Below, one piece after another: positions 38,008 to 47,166 of a DNA stretch of 64,000 nucleotides. Position numbers and translations under genes: made by a program. This DNA comes from Verrucomicrobiia bacterium DG1235 (GTDB lineage Bacteria > Verrucomicrobiota > Verrucomicrobiia > Opitutales > Opitutaceae): contig DS990592.1 of the NCBI GenBank assembly GCA_000155695.1, forward strand, positions 4,809,331 through 4,873,330, in the 5' to 3' direction. Every line of letters begins with the position of its first letter. Position 1 is the first letter of the stretch. The notes under the pieces are model-generated. The model was not told where the DNA came from, searched no databases, and worked only from the letters and a program-made list of their open reading frames with translations.

Positions 38008-41000
38008 ATGAGTAGATCCCTAATAAGAATTAAACCTAGGACGTATCGTGCCCCGAGATTTCTCGCGTCGCTTGGCGTCCTATCGCTGGCGACGCCAGTT
38101 TTGTTTGCCCAGACCTCAGGCAACAACGAGGACGAAGAGGATGAAATATTCGAATTGTCTCCGTTTGAGGTGACGGGAGATGAGGATGTCGGATACATGG
38201 CGACCTCGTCGCTTGCCGGTTCCCGTCTAAATACTGAGTTGAGAGACATCGCGGCGGCCGTTCAAGCCATCACTCCGGAGTTCATGAAGGACATTGGGGC
38301 GACGGATCTGCAAAAGCTTCTCGTCTACACGACCAACACGGAAGTGGCTGGCGTGGAAGGCAATTTCTACGGAGGCGACACATGGGACAAGGGTCACGCG
38401 AGGAACATGCTCGTGGAGCCTCATCGAACCACTCGTATCCGTGGTTTGAACACGGCGGACATCACTCGCGATTTTTTCCCGTCGGACATCCCGATCGACT
38501 GGTACAGCCTTTCCCGCGTCGATATCAGCCGCGGTCCGAATTCGATCCTTTTTGGATTGGGCAGCCCTGCTGGTCTTATCAACAACACGCTCAAGACGCC
38601 GATTATGTCTGAGGACAGTCGCTCTGTTGAAATTCGCTTCGACAAGTACGGCTCTATGCGTGGGGTGGTCGATCTCAACAAATCGATTATTGAAGATGAG
38701 TTAGGAGTTCGCGTAGTCGCTCTGAACGACGAAGCCAAATTTCGTCAGAACTCCACTTTTAACGACGACCGTCGTATTTTCGCTGCGGTGCGTTGGCAGC
38801 CGGAGCTCAAGGAAGGAGTCTTCACGCAAATCGACGCCAACGGTGAATGGGGCAAGATCAAGGCCAACCGCCCGATGGCGGGTACTCCCGGCGATTTCCT
38901 CTCTAATTGGTATGGAGCGACGGATCGGAACCTGGTTTCAAACGACGAGTATTGGACGGATCCCGGCGATGCCGAAGGCCTTGCTGGCTTTGGCGCTCAT
39001 GAAGCCATTTACGGAGCTCAATCTATCGGTGGCCAGGTTTGGGACGATCATCCCGTTTCCTTCTTCTCTGATCCAACAAGTGGCTCGATAGGTATGTCGG
39101 GCGGACCCGATGCCATGGCGCTCCGTGGTTGGAGCAATGTCTATGGCGGCGGATGGGGTAGCTATGTTGGCTTAACCAACCCCAACTGGGAGCTTGGAAA
39201 CCACGGCCATGAAAAGAATCAACCCGCTTACTACGCCAATGATCCACTCCTCTCTGGAATCATCAGTGACTACGAGTCGCAGACGGGCGAGACCTTCCAT
39301 GGTTTCGGCGCAGGCTTGTGGCCCACGCAGATGATTATTGACGGACCCATTGCTGAATTGGTTCGTGAGCAGAATCTTGTGGGCCCTAACAAATCGGAGT
39401 TCAACAATTTCGAGACGTTTAACGTTATCGCCACACAAACGTATTTGAACAATCGTTTCGGTTGGAATTTCGCCTACAACAATCAGTCATACCGTTCTGG
39501 ATACACCAACGAGATGGAAGGTCTCTGGGGTGGGAACATAATCTCGATCGATATCAACGAGTCACTGCGTAACGGTGAAGGTAACAATCCTAACGTTGGC
39601 CGACTCTATACGATCGGTGAGGGACGTGGCGCGATTTATGAAAAAACGCGCGAGAACTGGCGTGCCACTGTATTCGGTGAAGTGCATGCGGATGATTTCT
39701 TCGATTCTGACAGCGTGTTCACTACAATCTTGGGCGACCACACCTTTACGGGCGTTGTCTCATCCCAGAAATTCGAGAACTTCGATCGCAATTTCGCTCT
39801 CTACCGCTGGGATGAGCCCTATAGCGAAGAGCTCGAATGGTCTAACCCCGGCTACGCGACTTGGCGGGGAATTCACTACCTCAGTGACAGTATCCTTGGT
39901 ACCACCTCGATGGACCAGATCACGGGAGTGACCGGTGTGACTGTTAACCAGAACCCAATGCTCAACCAGTCTGTTTTGACTAACGGTAGAAATGCTGACG
40001 GAGACTGGGAGTGGGGACAAAGTGAATACGGTCTTTTGAATTGGCAGTCCGATATAGACAAACTCTACGATGGCGCCAACCAAGGTAACGACACAACCGA
40101 TTCGAAGGTATTTGTCTGGCAAGGCGATATGCTCAATGGAGCGATTGTTCCGATCTTCGGTTGGCGTGAGGACGAATACGAACGCTGGAACAAGCCGTCG
40201 CCTAGCAACGCTAATGGTGTAGAAACCGGAAGAGACCCAGTTTATAATACCGTTCTCCCTTATAGCGAGAATTGGGTTTACAATGCAGAGGAACGCAGCC
40301 CGATCATAGCGAAAGCTCAGCGTCGTAGCTGGAGTGTTGCCTTGCACGGCAAGGAGCTTTTGGACCTGTTCGGTCGCGAGTTGCCCAACGGCATGGACAT
40401 GACGCTTCTCTTCAATGATTCGAGTAGCTTCCGTCCTTCGGATGTCGCCACAGACGTATATGGTCGACAGGAAGCGAACCCATCCGGCACGACTAAGGAC
40501 GTAAGCTTGTTGGTTTCGGCTTTAGATAACAAATTCTCGCTGCGTGTTACCAAGTATAAGACGACTCAGTTGAATACGCCGTTTATCGGCGATGCTCCGG
40601 CCTTCAATAACAACAAGGCTATTCTTGGTCGAGCTATGGATGGAATGATGTGGGAAATCGGCCCGCACTTCGGCAACTTGCCTTCAGACGGCGGAACGCC
40701 TGCCGCTGATCGCTATCAGCCGACTCCCGAATGGTTGGTCAACGATTGGATGTTTGGCGCTGGCAATTACGATTCTTCAATTGCGAATGAACCGCTACCT
40801 GCAGACTGGCGCGACAATGCTAATATCATGAACCAGCCGCTACGCATTCGTGCTGCCGCGGTCCCTGGTTCGGCGACATACGTCGCTCAGGGTGACATTA
40901 ACCCCGACCTTGATCTCGCCTACGTTGCGCCACCTCTAACGGCGGAAGAAGTCGCATATCGTAACGAGTGGTACAGAGCTCGCACGGATGCCGAATGGTC

Positions 41001-41838
41001 CCGACCAGTCGACCAGACATTCTGGAATGCGATGAACTTCGAACAGATTGACGCAGATTGGGGCGGATTCTGGGAACTCACGGCTTGGCAGGTTCCCGAT
41101 TCTGCGAGAAGCTTGAACGACCTCGAATCTACAGGTATTGAGTACGAAGTGACGGCTAATCCGACTGAAAACTGGCGTCTCTCCTTCAATGCTTCGAGAG
41201 CAGAGGCGGTCCGTTCGAACGTCCTCAACGCGTGGGACGAGTACATTGAGCAGAGCATGGATCTGTGGTTTGACGGCGGGTATGCGCTCTATGACCAGCC
41301 GGGGATGGATTATTGGTCCATCAAAGGATTCTATGATATTCCGCAAACTCCTGGTAACGAGCTCGGTGTTTCGGGAAGACTTGGCACTGAATATGGCTCG
41401 CAGATCCTCGCTAAGTACTACCAAGCGAAAGCGACTGAAAGCCAGTTGGTCAACGAACTCAGAGAGTGGCACTTCAACTTGGTGTCGAACTACAGTTTCT
41501 CCGATGGCAAGTTCAAGGGCTTAGGATTCGGTGGAGCGTATCGTTGGATGGATGAATCAAACCTCGGTTACTATCCAAAGTATGACGCTGACGCCAACGC
41601 TTGGGTGAATGACGTGAATAACCCTATCAAGGGTTCCAGCGAGGACTATGTTGATGCTTGGATTTCCTACGAAACCAACATTGGCGACAACAAGACATGG
41701 TCTATCCAGTTGAATGTTTATGACCTCTTTGCTCAGGATGACTTGATTCCAGTCCAGGCCAATCCTGACGGTTCAATTGCTCAGGTCCGTATCCCGGGAG
41801 AAACTACGTGGTCAATTAGTAACACGTTTAGTTTCTAG
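38008..41838 (+). CDS. TonB-dependent outer-membrane receptor
   Basis: Second large TonB-dependent receptor, 1,276 residues. Signal peptide about 1-34 (ending in PVLFAQ), then IFELSPFEVTGDEDVGYMAT, the TonB-box region. The plug contains DIAAAVQAITPEFMKDIGAT and SRVDISRGPNSILFGLGSPA, and the barrel ends in TWSISNTFSF. It is clearly paralogous to the receptor at 31400 (same GWREDEYERW, VTANPTENWRLSFNAS and PDGSIAQVRIP motifs) but diverged, so it probably takes up a different oligosaccharide. There is no SusD partner. A terminator lies 20 bases after the stop. Confidence 0.93.
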   Translation: MSRSLIRIKPRTYRAPRFLASLGVLSLATPVLFAQTSGNNEDEEDEIFELSPFEVTGDEDVGYMATSSLAGSRLNTELRDIAAAVQAITPEFMKDIGATDLQKLLVYTTNTEVAGVEGNFYGGDTWDKGHARNMLVEPHRTTRIRGLNTADITRDFFPSDIPIDWYSLSRVDISRGPNSILFGLGSPAGLINNTLKTPIMSEDSRSVEIRFDKYGSMRGVVDLNKSIIEDELGVRVVALNDEAKFRQNSTFNDDRRIFAAVRWQPELKEGVFTQIDANGEWGKIKANRPMAGTPGDFLSNWYGATDRNLVSNDEYWTDPGDAEGLAGFGAHEAIYGAQSIGGQVWDDHPVSFFSDPTSGSIGMSGGPDAMALRGWSNVYGGGWGSYVGLTNPNWELGNHGHEKNQPAYYANDPLLSGIISDYESQTGETFHGFGAGLWPTQMIIDGPIAELVREQNLVGPNKSEFNNFETFNVIATQTYLNNRFGWNFAYNNQSYRSGYTNEMEGLWGGNIISIDINESLRNGEGNNPNVGRLYTIGEGRGAIYEKTRENWRATVFGEVHADDFFDSDSVFTTILGDHTFTGVVSSQKFENFDRNFALYRWDEPYSEELEWSNPGYATWRGIHYLSDSILGTTSMDQITGVTGVTVNQNPMLNQSVLTNGRNADGDWEWGQSEYGLLNWQSDIDKLYDGANQGNDTTDSKVFVWQGDMLNGAIVPIFGWREDEYERWNKPSPSNANGVETGRDPVYNTVLPYSENWVYNAEERSPIIAKAQRRSWSVALHGKELLDLFGRELPNGMDMTLLFNDSSSFRPSDVATDVYGRQEANPSGTTKDVSLLVSALDNKFSLRVTKYKTTQLNTPFIGDAPAFNNNKAILGRAMDGMMWEIGPHFGNLPSDGGTPAADRYQPTPEWLVNDWMFGAGNYDSSIANEPLPADWRDNANIMNQPLRIRAAAVPGSATYVAQGDINPDLDLAYVAPPLTAEEVAYRNEWYRARTDAEWSRPVDQTFWNAMNFEQIDADWGGFWELTAWQVPDSARSLNDLESTGIEYEVTANPTENWRLSFNASRAEAVRSNVLNAWDEYIEQSMDLWFDGGYALYDQPGMDYWSIKGFYDIPQTPGNELGVSGRLGTEYGSQILAKYYQAKATESQLVNELREWHFNLVSNYSFSDGKFKGLGFGGAYRWMDESNLGYYPKYDADANAWVNDVNNPIKGSSEDYVDAWISYETNIGDNKTWSIQLNVYDLFAQDDLIPVQANPDGSIAQVRIPGETTWSISNTFSF

Positions 41839-41857
41839 TTTCGATATGCTATATTTC

Positions 41858-41893
41858 AGCGGGGCACCCAGTTGGGATGCCCCGCTTTTTTTT
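41858..41893 (+). terminator. Rho-independent terminator after the second TonB receptor
   Basis: Stem AGCGGGGCA / TGCCCCGCT with an inner CCC/GGG pairing, followed by eight T. It separates the receptor from the downstream enzyme, whose own start is 173 bases further on. Confidence 0.95.
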
Positions 41894-42065
41894 GAGGTCG
41901 ACGCGGGCTAGGTCTGTGGCGACGCGTATTCAGACCGCATGGAACTCAGTGTTTCAAGAGATCACCAATTTAGTGCCACCAGACACGAATACTCCAACAG
42001 AGATGAGCTTAATTCGAACCCCAGTTTTTTCAGAAATAGCCCGATGTTCATTTTGGGAGACCCGG

Positions 42066-45000
42066 ATGAAGCGATTCGCGCGGCTGGGCGTTATGCATTT
42101 CGCTGCATTGTTGGCAGCCGCAACGGCATTTTCCCAAGATCGCACGGTCTTCTTCGATGTGGAAGACCCTGGTGTCGACAAGTCCATTGATATCTGGGGG
42201 TTGGATACAGCCTGGCTTTCCGAGGCGAATGTTGCCCGCGGTGTCGAGTTCATGGGCAAGGAGCAAGTGGATGTGATACGCTTCTCTTTTACGGGCGACA
42301 AGCCCCTCGTCGATGGTGACTTAGAAGCCACGCGACAAGCAGAATTTAATGAACGTATGAATATCGTGGATACTTATACGAAACCCGATGCCGCTCTCTA
42401 CTTTAATAACGATTCCGACGGCATAGACCCCTGGTTTATGGATACCGCTTCAAGCGTCAGGGCGGATCGGTGGGCTGATCTCATAGACGTAACGCGCCAA
42501 AAATGCGAAGACGCAGGGCGGGTTGTCCTCTCCGTCGCCCCTTTCAACGAGCCTGATGATCCGAATTCAAAGCAGGGTGATGCGGATAGGATGAAGGATA
42601 TTTGCGCCCTGTTGCGTACGGATCCAAAATATAAGGACAGCTTTAGCCAGATTCGACTTGCAGGAGGAAACACCCTCAACAACGACGAGGCCGTTGCATG
42701 GTACAGCGTCGCGAGGGATTATCTGGACGAGGGAAATACGCATCAGCTGGCTGGAAATTTCGATACTTATGTATCATTTTTCGAATACGTAGAATCGAGA
42801 GGTGACTACGGTCTCAATGATGAACTCCATAATGTGATGGAGGCCATGGTTGGCGCGGAATATGGGATGGATGCCGCTATCTGGTGGGGCTCGGCCGAAT
42901 ACACGAGAGGAGAGTTCGTGAAGGCGAGCGACGGTCGGCGGTTAGGTTATGCCGAGCATCGTCCCAATTGGACAGCAGCCTCCGTTTACCGCGCCCCAAG
43001 TGGTAAAGTGCTGGCGTTTGTCGGCGAGTCGGAGCGACAAGCTCGCCCGACTTCCTATCAATTCGTTTCGAAAGAACGTGATGTCTATTTCGATGGCGTT
43101 GGCCCCCAACGTACTTATACAGTGAATACGACTGGCGGCTCCGGCTATCAGACGACCGCGCATAAGAATGCGGAGCGTGTGGTTCATATTACTTGGGGAG
43201 AGGATATACAGCCTGTGATCGACGCTCGCTATACCTTAGTGAACCGCCAAAGTGGAAAAGTGATGGAAGTGGAAAATGGAAGCTCGGAGGATGGAGCCAA
43301 TATTCGCCAAGGGAGCCCGAACTACAGCGATCATCAATCGTGGTTTGTTGACCCAGTTCCTAACACGATAGGAGGGGATTGGTCCTATTTCACGATGAAA
43401 CCTTTTCACGATTCTTCGAAAACAGGCGACGTATGGGAATGGAATCTTAGCGCAGGGGCAGACGTTCGGTTGTATGACTACGCGGGCGGAAGCAACCAGC
43501 AATGGATTCTTGAATACGTCGAAGATGGGTACTTCACTATCCGTAGCCGTTTCAGTGGCAAGTATCTGGAGGTCGCCGAGGGGTCGTCTACCGATGGAGC
43601 GAATATCCAGTTAGGTGATGGTTCGGGTGGAGCCCTTCAGCAATGGCGTTTTATTCCCGCCGGGGCTTCGGTTGAATTCAACCCTCCCGCAGCTCCCGCC
43701 GGTCTGAGCGCACGGGCAAATGCGGTCTCCGTTAGGCTCCGTTGGGATGCAAATTCGGAATCAGATTTTGGCGGGTACAGCGTCTATCGTTCCACCGCTC
43801 CGGATGGACCTTGTGAATTGATTGCACGGGGAGTTACGGCGAGCTCTTTCGTAGACAAGACCGCCAATCAAGGTGGTCCGTATTACTATTGCCTTAAGGC
43901 TGTCGACCAATCGCTCAACCATTCGGAATACTCGGCTCAGGTCATGGCGACTCCAAAGGGCGGGCACGCGCTAGTGATGTCATTGGATTTTGAAGACAAT
44001 GCCGCCGACAGTTCGGGCAATGGCAACGATGCTGGGGTGAGTGTCGGCGCAGGTTATCTCGAAGGTAGGGTAGGTTCGAAATCCTTGTATTTTAATGGAG
44101 TGAACAACTCTGCGAGTTTGCCTGCGACTGTAGGAAACTATGATCAATTGACTGTCGCGTGCTGGGTTTATTGGAGCGGCGGATCGGATGACCAGCGTGT
44201 CTTCGAATTTGGAGACGACTCTGAATCTAGCTTCTATTTGACTCCCAAAGCAAACGACGGGGGTCTTCGTTTCGTTATCAAGAATGATGGAGTAGAAGGG
44301 CAACTAGACGGAACAGCCCTTGAGGAAAGCCGGTGGACTCACCTTTCAGTCGTCCTTGGCGAAGCGACTGCTCAATTGTATATCGACGGAGCTTTGGTCG
44401 ATGAGAGCTCTGTTTCGATCAAGCCATCTGATATAGCATCTGTTTTGAATTTCATTGGTAAGGGCCAATCGAATTCAGGGACTTTTTTCCGTGGTCGAGT
44501 GGATGACTTTCGCGTTTTCAATTACGCTCTAGTAGCGGGCGAAGTTGCTGCGGTTGCAGGAGTCGAGTCGCCATCTACGCCTTCTGGCTTTTCAAGCGAG
44601 TATACAGGGAGCGAACTCGTACTCGACTGGGAACACGTTCCCGGGGCTACCCGTTACACAGTTACGCGTTCCGAATCTAGTGATGGACCGTTTGTTGTGG
44701 TTGGATCTGACCTGTTTAGTAACACTTTCACCGATACGGATATTTCCGGGAAGACGAAGATCTATTACGCCGTAGCTGCGGTGAACGAGGCGGGTGAAAG
44801 CTTGTATTCAGGATCCTACCTCGCGAGTTTGCTTTCGCCTGGAGACGAATGGCGTACGCTGCATTTCGGGACGATAGACGCATCTGGAGTTGCAGCCGAC
44901 GATGCGGATCCGGATGGCGACGATGTAGTCAACCTTCTAGAGCGTGCCTTCGGGGGAGATCCGAATATGGCCGAGGGGGACCTAATGCCGTATTTAGATA

Positions 45001-45221
45001 AAATGATTTCTCCTCTCGCCGTCGTTTACCGGCGATCTTCTAGTGCGACGGATCTCGAGTATCGTGTCCTTGAATCTTCTGACTTGTCTCCTCTGTGGAA
45101 CTTAGCCGAAGGAACCAGCGAGCTTGTTTCGGATGATGGTATGGTTAGATGGATACGATTCGTCCGCCCTATGGGATCTGACGAGGTGTTGTTTTTGAGA
45201 CTTCAGGTAGAAAAGAAGTAG
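42066..45221 (+). CDS. Multidomain secreted glycosidase: putative clan GH-A barrel, ricin, Fn3 and LamG domains
   Basis: Protein of 1,051 residues. ATG 42066 was chosen because it follows a GGGAG ribosome site and begins a signal peptide (MKRFARLGVMHFAALLAAAT); the frame is open upstream to 41877 but overlaps the terminator. Residues 25-370 look like a TIM-barrel glycosidase with a probable acid/base E162 in VAPFNEPDD and a nucleophile candidate near E259; the CAZy family was not recognised. Then follow a ricin-type trefoil (about 380-535; YTLVNRQSGKVMEVENGSSE, SGKYLEVAEGSSTDGANIQL), a fibronectin type III domain (540-640), a LamG/concanavalin-like domain (640-835) and a second Fn3 (840-920). 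The C-terminal module carries DADPDGDDVVNLLERAFGGD, as in the GH10 at the left edge. The modules suggest tight glycan binding. Confidence 0.78.
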   Translation: MKRFARLGVMHFAALLAAATAFSQDRTVFFDVEDPGVDKSIDIWGLDTAWLSEANVARGVEFMGKEQVDVIRFSFTGDKPLVDGDLEATRQAEFNERMNIVDTYTKPDAALYFNNDSDGIDPWFMDTASSVRADRWADLIDVTRQKCEDAGRVVLSVAPFNEPDDPNSKQGDADRMKDICALLRTDPKYKDSFSQIRLAGGNTLNNDEAVAWYSVARDYLDEGNTHQLAGNFDTYVSFFEYVESRGDYGLNDELHNVMEAMVGAEYGMDAAIWWGSAEYTRGEFVKASDGRRLGYAEHRPNWTAASVYRAPSGKVLAFVGESERQARPTSYQFVSKERDVYFDGVGPQRTYTVNTTGGSGYQTTAHKNAERVVHITWGEDIQPVIDARYTLVNRQSGKVMEVENGSSEDGANIRQGSPNYSDHQSWFVDPVPNTIGGDWSYFTMKPFHDSSKTGDVWEWNLSAGADVRLYDYAGGSNQQWILEYVEDGYFTIRSRFSGKYLEVAEGSSTDGANIQLGDGSGGALQQWRFIPAGASVEFNPPAAPAGLSARANAVSVRLRWDANSESDFGGYSVYRSTAPDGPCELIARGVTASSFVDKTANQGGPYYYCLKAVDQSLNHSEYSAQVMATPKGGHALVMSLDFEDNAADSSGNGNDAGVSVGAGYLEGRVGSKSLYFNGVNNSASLPATVGNYDQLTVACWVYWSGGSDDQRVFEFGDDSESSFYLTPKANDGGLRFVIKNDGVEGQLDGTALEESRWTHLSVVLGEATAQLYIDGALVDESSVSIKPSDIASVLNFIGKGQSNSGTFFRGRVDDFRVFNYALVAGEVAAVAGVESPSTPSGFSSEYTGSELVLDWEHVPGATRYTVTRSESSDGPFVVVGSDLFSNTFTDTDISGKTKIYYAVAAVNEAGESLYSGSYLASLLSPGDEWRTLHFGTIDASGVAADDADPDGDDVVNLLERAFGGDPNMAEGDLMPYLDKMISPLAVVYRRSSSATDLEYRVLESSDLSPLWNLAEGTSELVSDDGMVRWIRFVRPMGSDEVLFLRLQVEKK

Positions 45222-45276
45222 TTCTGAAGGGACTGATGTCTGTTTTTTAATTTAGGGATCAATTCCGTATCATAAA

Positions 45277-47064
45277 ATGAATACAAACACTGTAAAATTA
45301 GCTGTTTGCAGCACGGCGGCATTAGCCTTTTCGATGATTGCCTTAGCAGAACCGGCCCATTGGGAGTTCGCTGAAAAGCCTCCTCTGGGCTGGAATAGTT
45401 GGGATATTTTTGGGACGACTGTAACGGAAACTCAGATACGGGAACAAGCGGATGCGATGGCGGAGCATCTATTGCCTTCTGGCTACGATATCCTGACGGT
45501 CGATATTCAATGGTACGAGCCGGGGGCACATGGGCATTTCTATGAGCCAGGGGCCGAATTGACGATGGACAAGTATAGTCGGCTTACGCCTGCTCTCAAT
45601 CGCTTCCCATCTGCCGCTGACGGGAAGGGTTTTAAGCCGCTGGCAGATTACGTTCATTCGAAGGGCTTGAGATTTGGGATTCACATCATGCGAGGTATCC
45701 CGCGTCAGGCGGTTGAGAGAGGGGCTGAGTTGTTCGGGAGCGACTCGTCTGCGAGTGATGTCGGATTAAGGGATTCGGTCTGTCCTTGGAATCCGGATAT
45801 GTATGGGGTAGATGTCGGTCAGCCGGCGGGACAAGCCTACTATGACTCTATCTTCCAATTGTATGCGGACTGGGGAGTCGACTATGTAAAGGTCGATGAC
45901 ATTTCCCGGCCGTATGATGAAGTGCAGCGGTCGGAAATCGAAGCGATCCGCAAGGCTATCGATAAGACAGGTCGCCCGATAGTGCTTAGCCTTTCTCCAG
46001 GAGCGACGCCTATTTCCGCGGGTGAGCACGTTATGGAGCATGCGAACCTTTGGCGTATTACTGACGATTTTTGGGATCGATGGGGCGCTTTGAAAGCGAT
46101 GTTTGAGCGCTGCGATACCTGGACTAAATTCCGTCGGCCAGGGGCTTGGCCGGATGCTGACATGCTACCGATTGGCGTTATCGAGTTCGATCGTCAGACA
46201 AAATTCACTGAGGACGAGCAATACACCTTGATGACTCTTTGGAGCATCGCGCGTTCTCCGCTTATTTTTGGTGGGGATATGACGAAGCTCGATGTATTCA
46301 CAAAGCGGATGTTGACGCACCCTGCGATGTTGGAAGTGAACCAGAACAGTACGAACAATAGGCAAGTTCACCGGTTTAGAAACCACATCGTTTGGGCTGC
46401 AGACGTGCCTGGTAGCGAAGATAAATACGTGGCCTTGTTCAATGCCCAGAGTGAAAGCGAAAACCTTGATTTTGGCGACGCGGATTACGCGAGTCCCATC
46501 ATTGCCGGGCTAGGACAATCTCAGGAAGTATCCCTCTCTATCAAAGGCGCGAAGCGTTTGGCGCTTTTCGTGAAAGATGGCGGCGATGACTTTCATCATG
46601 ACCATGCGGTCTGGGTTAATCCCATTCTTGAGGGACCGAAGGGCACACTGAAATTAACCGATTTGGAATGGTCCTATGCTGATGCAGGGTGGGGCGAAGC
46701 TCGTGTTAACCTGGCTTGCGATGGTCAGCCCCTTTTGGTGGGCGGCGAATTGGTGGAGGGGATCGGTACTCACTCTGAGTCTACGATCATCTACGATTTG
46801 CCGGAAGGCTACGATCGGTTTACTGCGAAGGGAGTTGTGACAGATGTAGGTTCGGTGGTTTTCGGTGTGATGACGGAAGAGTCGAGCGATGCCTTATCGG
46901 TGGATACTGAAGTGAGAGTTAACTTCAGCGACCTCGGCGAATTTGAAAGGGCTAGGGTGCGAGACCTTTGGGCGGACCAAGATCTAGGTGAATTCGAGAG
47001 TTCGTTTTTTCGCGATATTCCGTCACACGGCGCCGGGCTTTATCGTGTGACTCCACTGCCTTAG
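45277..47064 (+). CDS. GH27 alpha-galactosidase with NPCBM-like C terminus, secreted
   Basis: Alpha-galactosidase (or beta-L-arabinopyranosidase) of family GH27, 595 residues. Signal peptide 1-24 (ending in MIALA). Family motifs are PPLGWNSWDIFGTTVTETQI, YDILTVDIQWYEPG, the nucleophile D207 in VDYVKVDDIS, the acid/base region GAWPDADMLPIG around residue 293, and WSIARSPLIFGGDM. The last 140 residues resemble an NPCBM domain (GGELVEGIGTHSESTIIYDL). It lies 55 bases after the multidomain enzyme in the same direction, so the two may be cotranscribed. Confidence 0.93.
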   Translation: MNTNTVKLAVCSTAALAFSMIALAEPAHWEFAEKPPLGWNSWDIFGTTVTETQIREQADAMAEHLLPSGYDILTVDIQWYEPGAHGHFYEPGAELTMDKYSRLTPALNRFPSAADGKGFKPLADYVHSKGLRFGIHIMRGIPRQAVERGAELFGSDSSASDVGLRDSVCPWNPDMYGVDVGQPAGQAYYDSIFQLYADWGVDYVKVDDISRPYDEVQRSEIEAIRKAIDKTGRPIVLSLSPGATPISAGEHVMEHANLWRITDDFWDRWGALKAMFERCDTWTKFRRPGAWPDADMLPIGVIEFDRQTKFTEDEQYTLMTLWSIARSPLIFGGDMTKLDVFTKRMLTHPAMLEVNQNSTNNRQVHRFRNHIVWAADVPGSEDKYVALFNAQSESENLDFGDADYASPIIAGLGQSQEVSLSIKGAKRLALFVKDGGDDFHHDHAVWVNPILEGPKGTLKLTDLEWSYADAGWGEARVNLACDGQPLLVGGELVEGIGTHSESTIIYDLPEGYDRFTAKGVVTDVGSVVFGVMTEESSDALSVDTEVRVNFSDLGEFERARVRDLWADQDLGEFESSFFRDIPSHGAGLYRVTPLP

Positions 47065-47166
47065 GAAACTAAAGTAAGCTGATCAAGGAATGCATACTTA
47101 GGTCCTATGCTTGCTTCGTGTACGGTGGAGACTTGTGATTGAATTTGATGTACCTACGGGCCAGTA

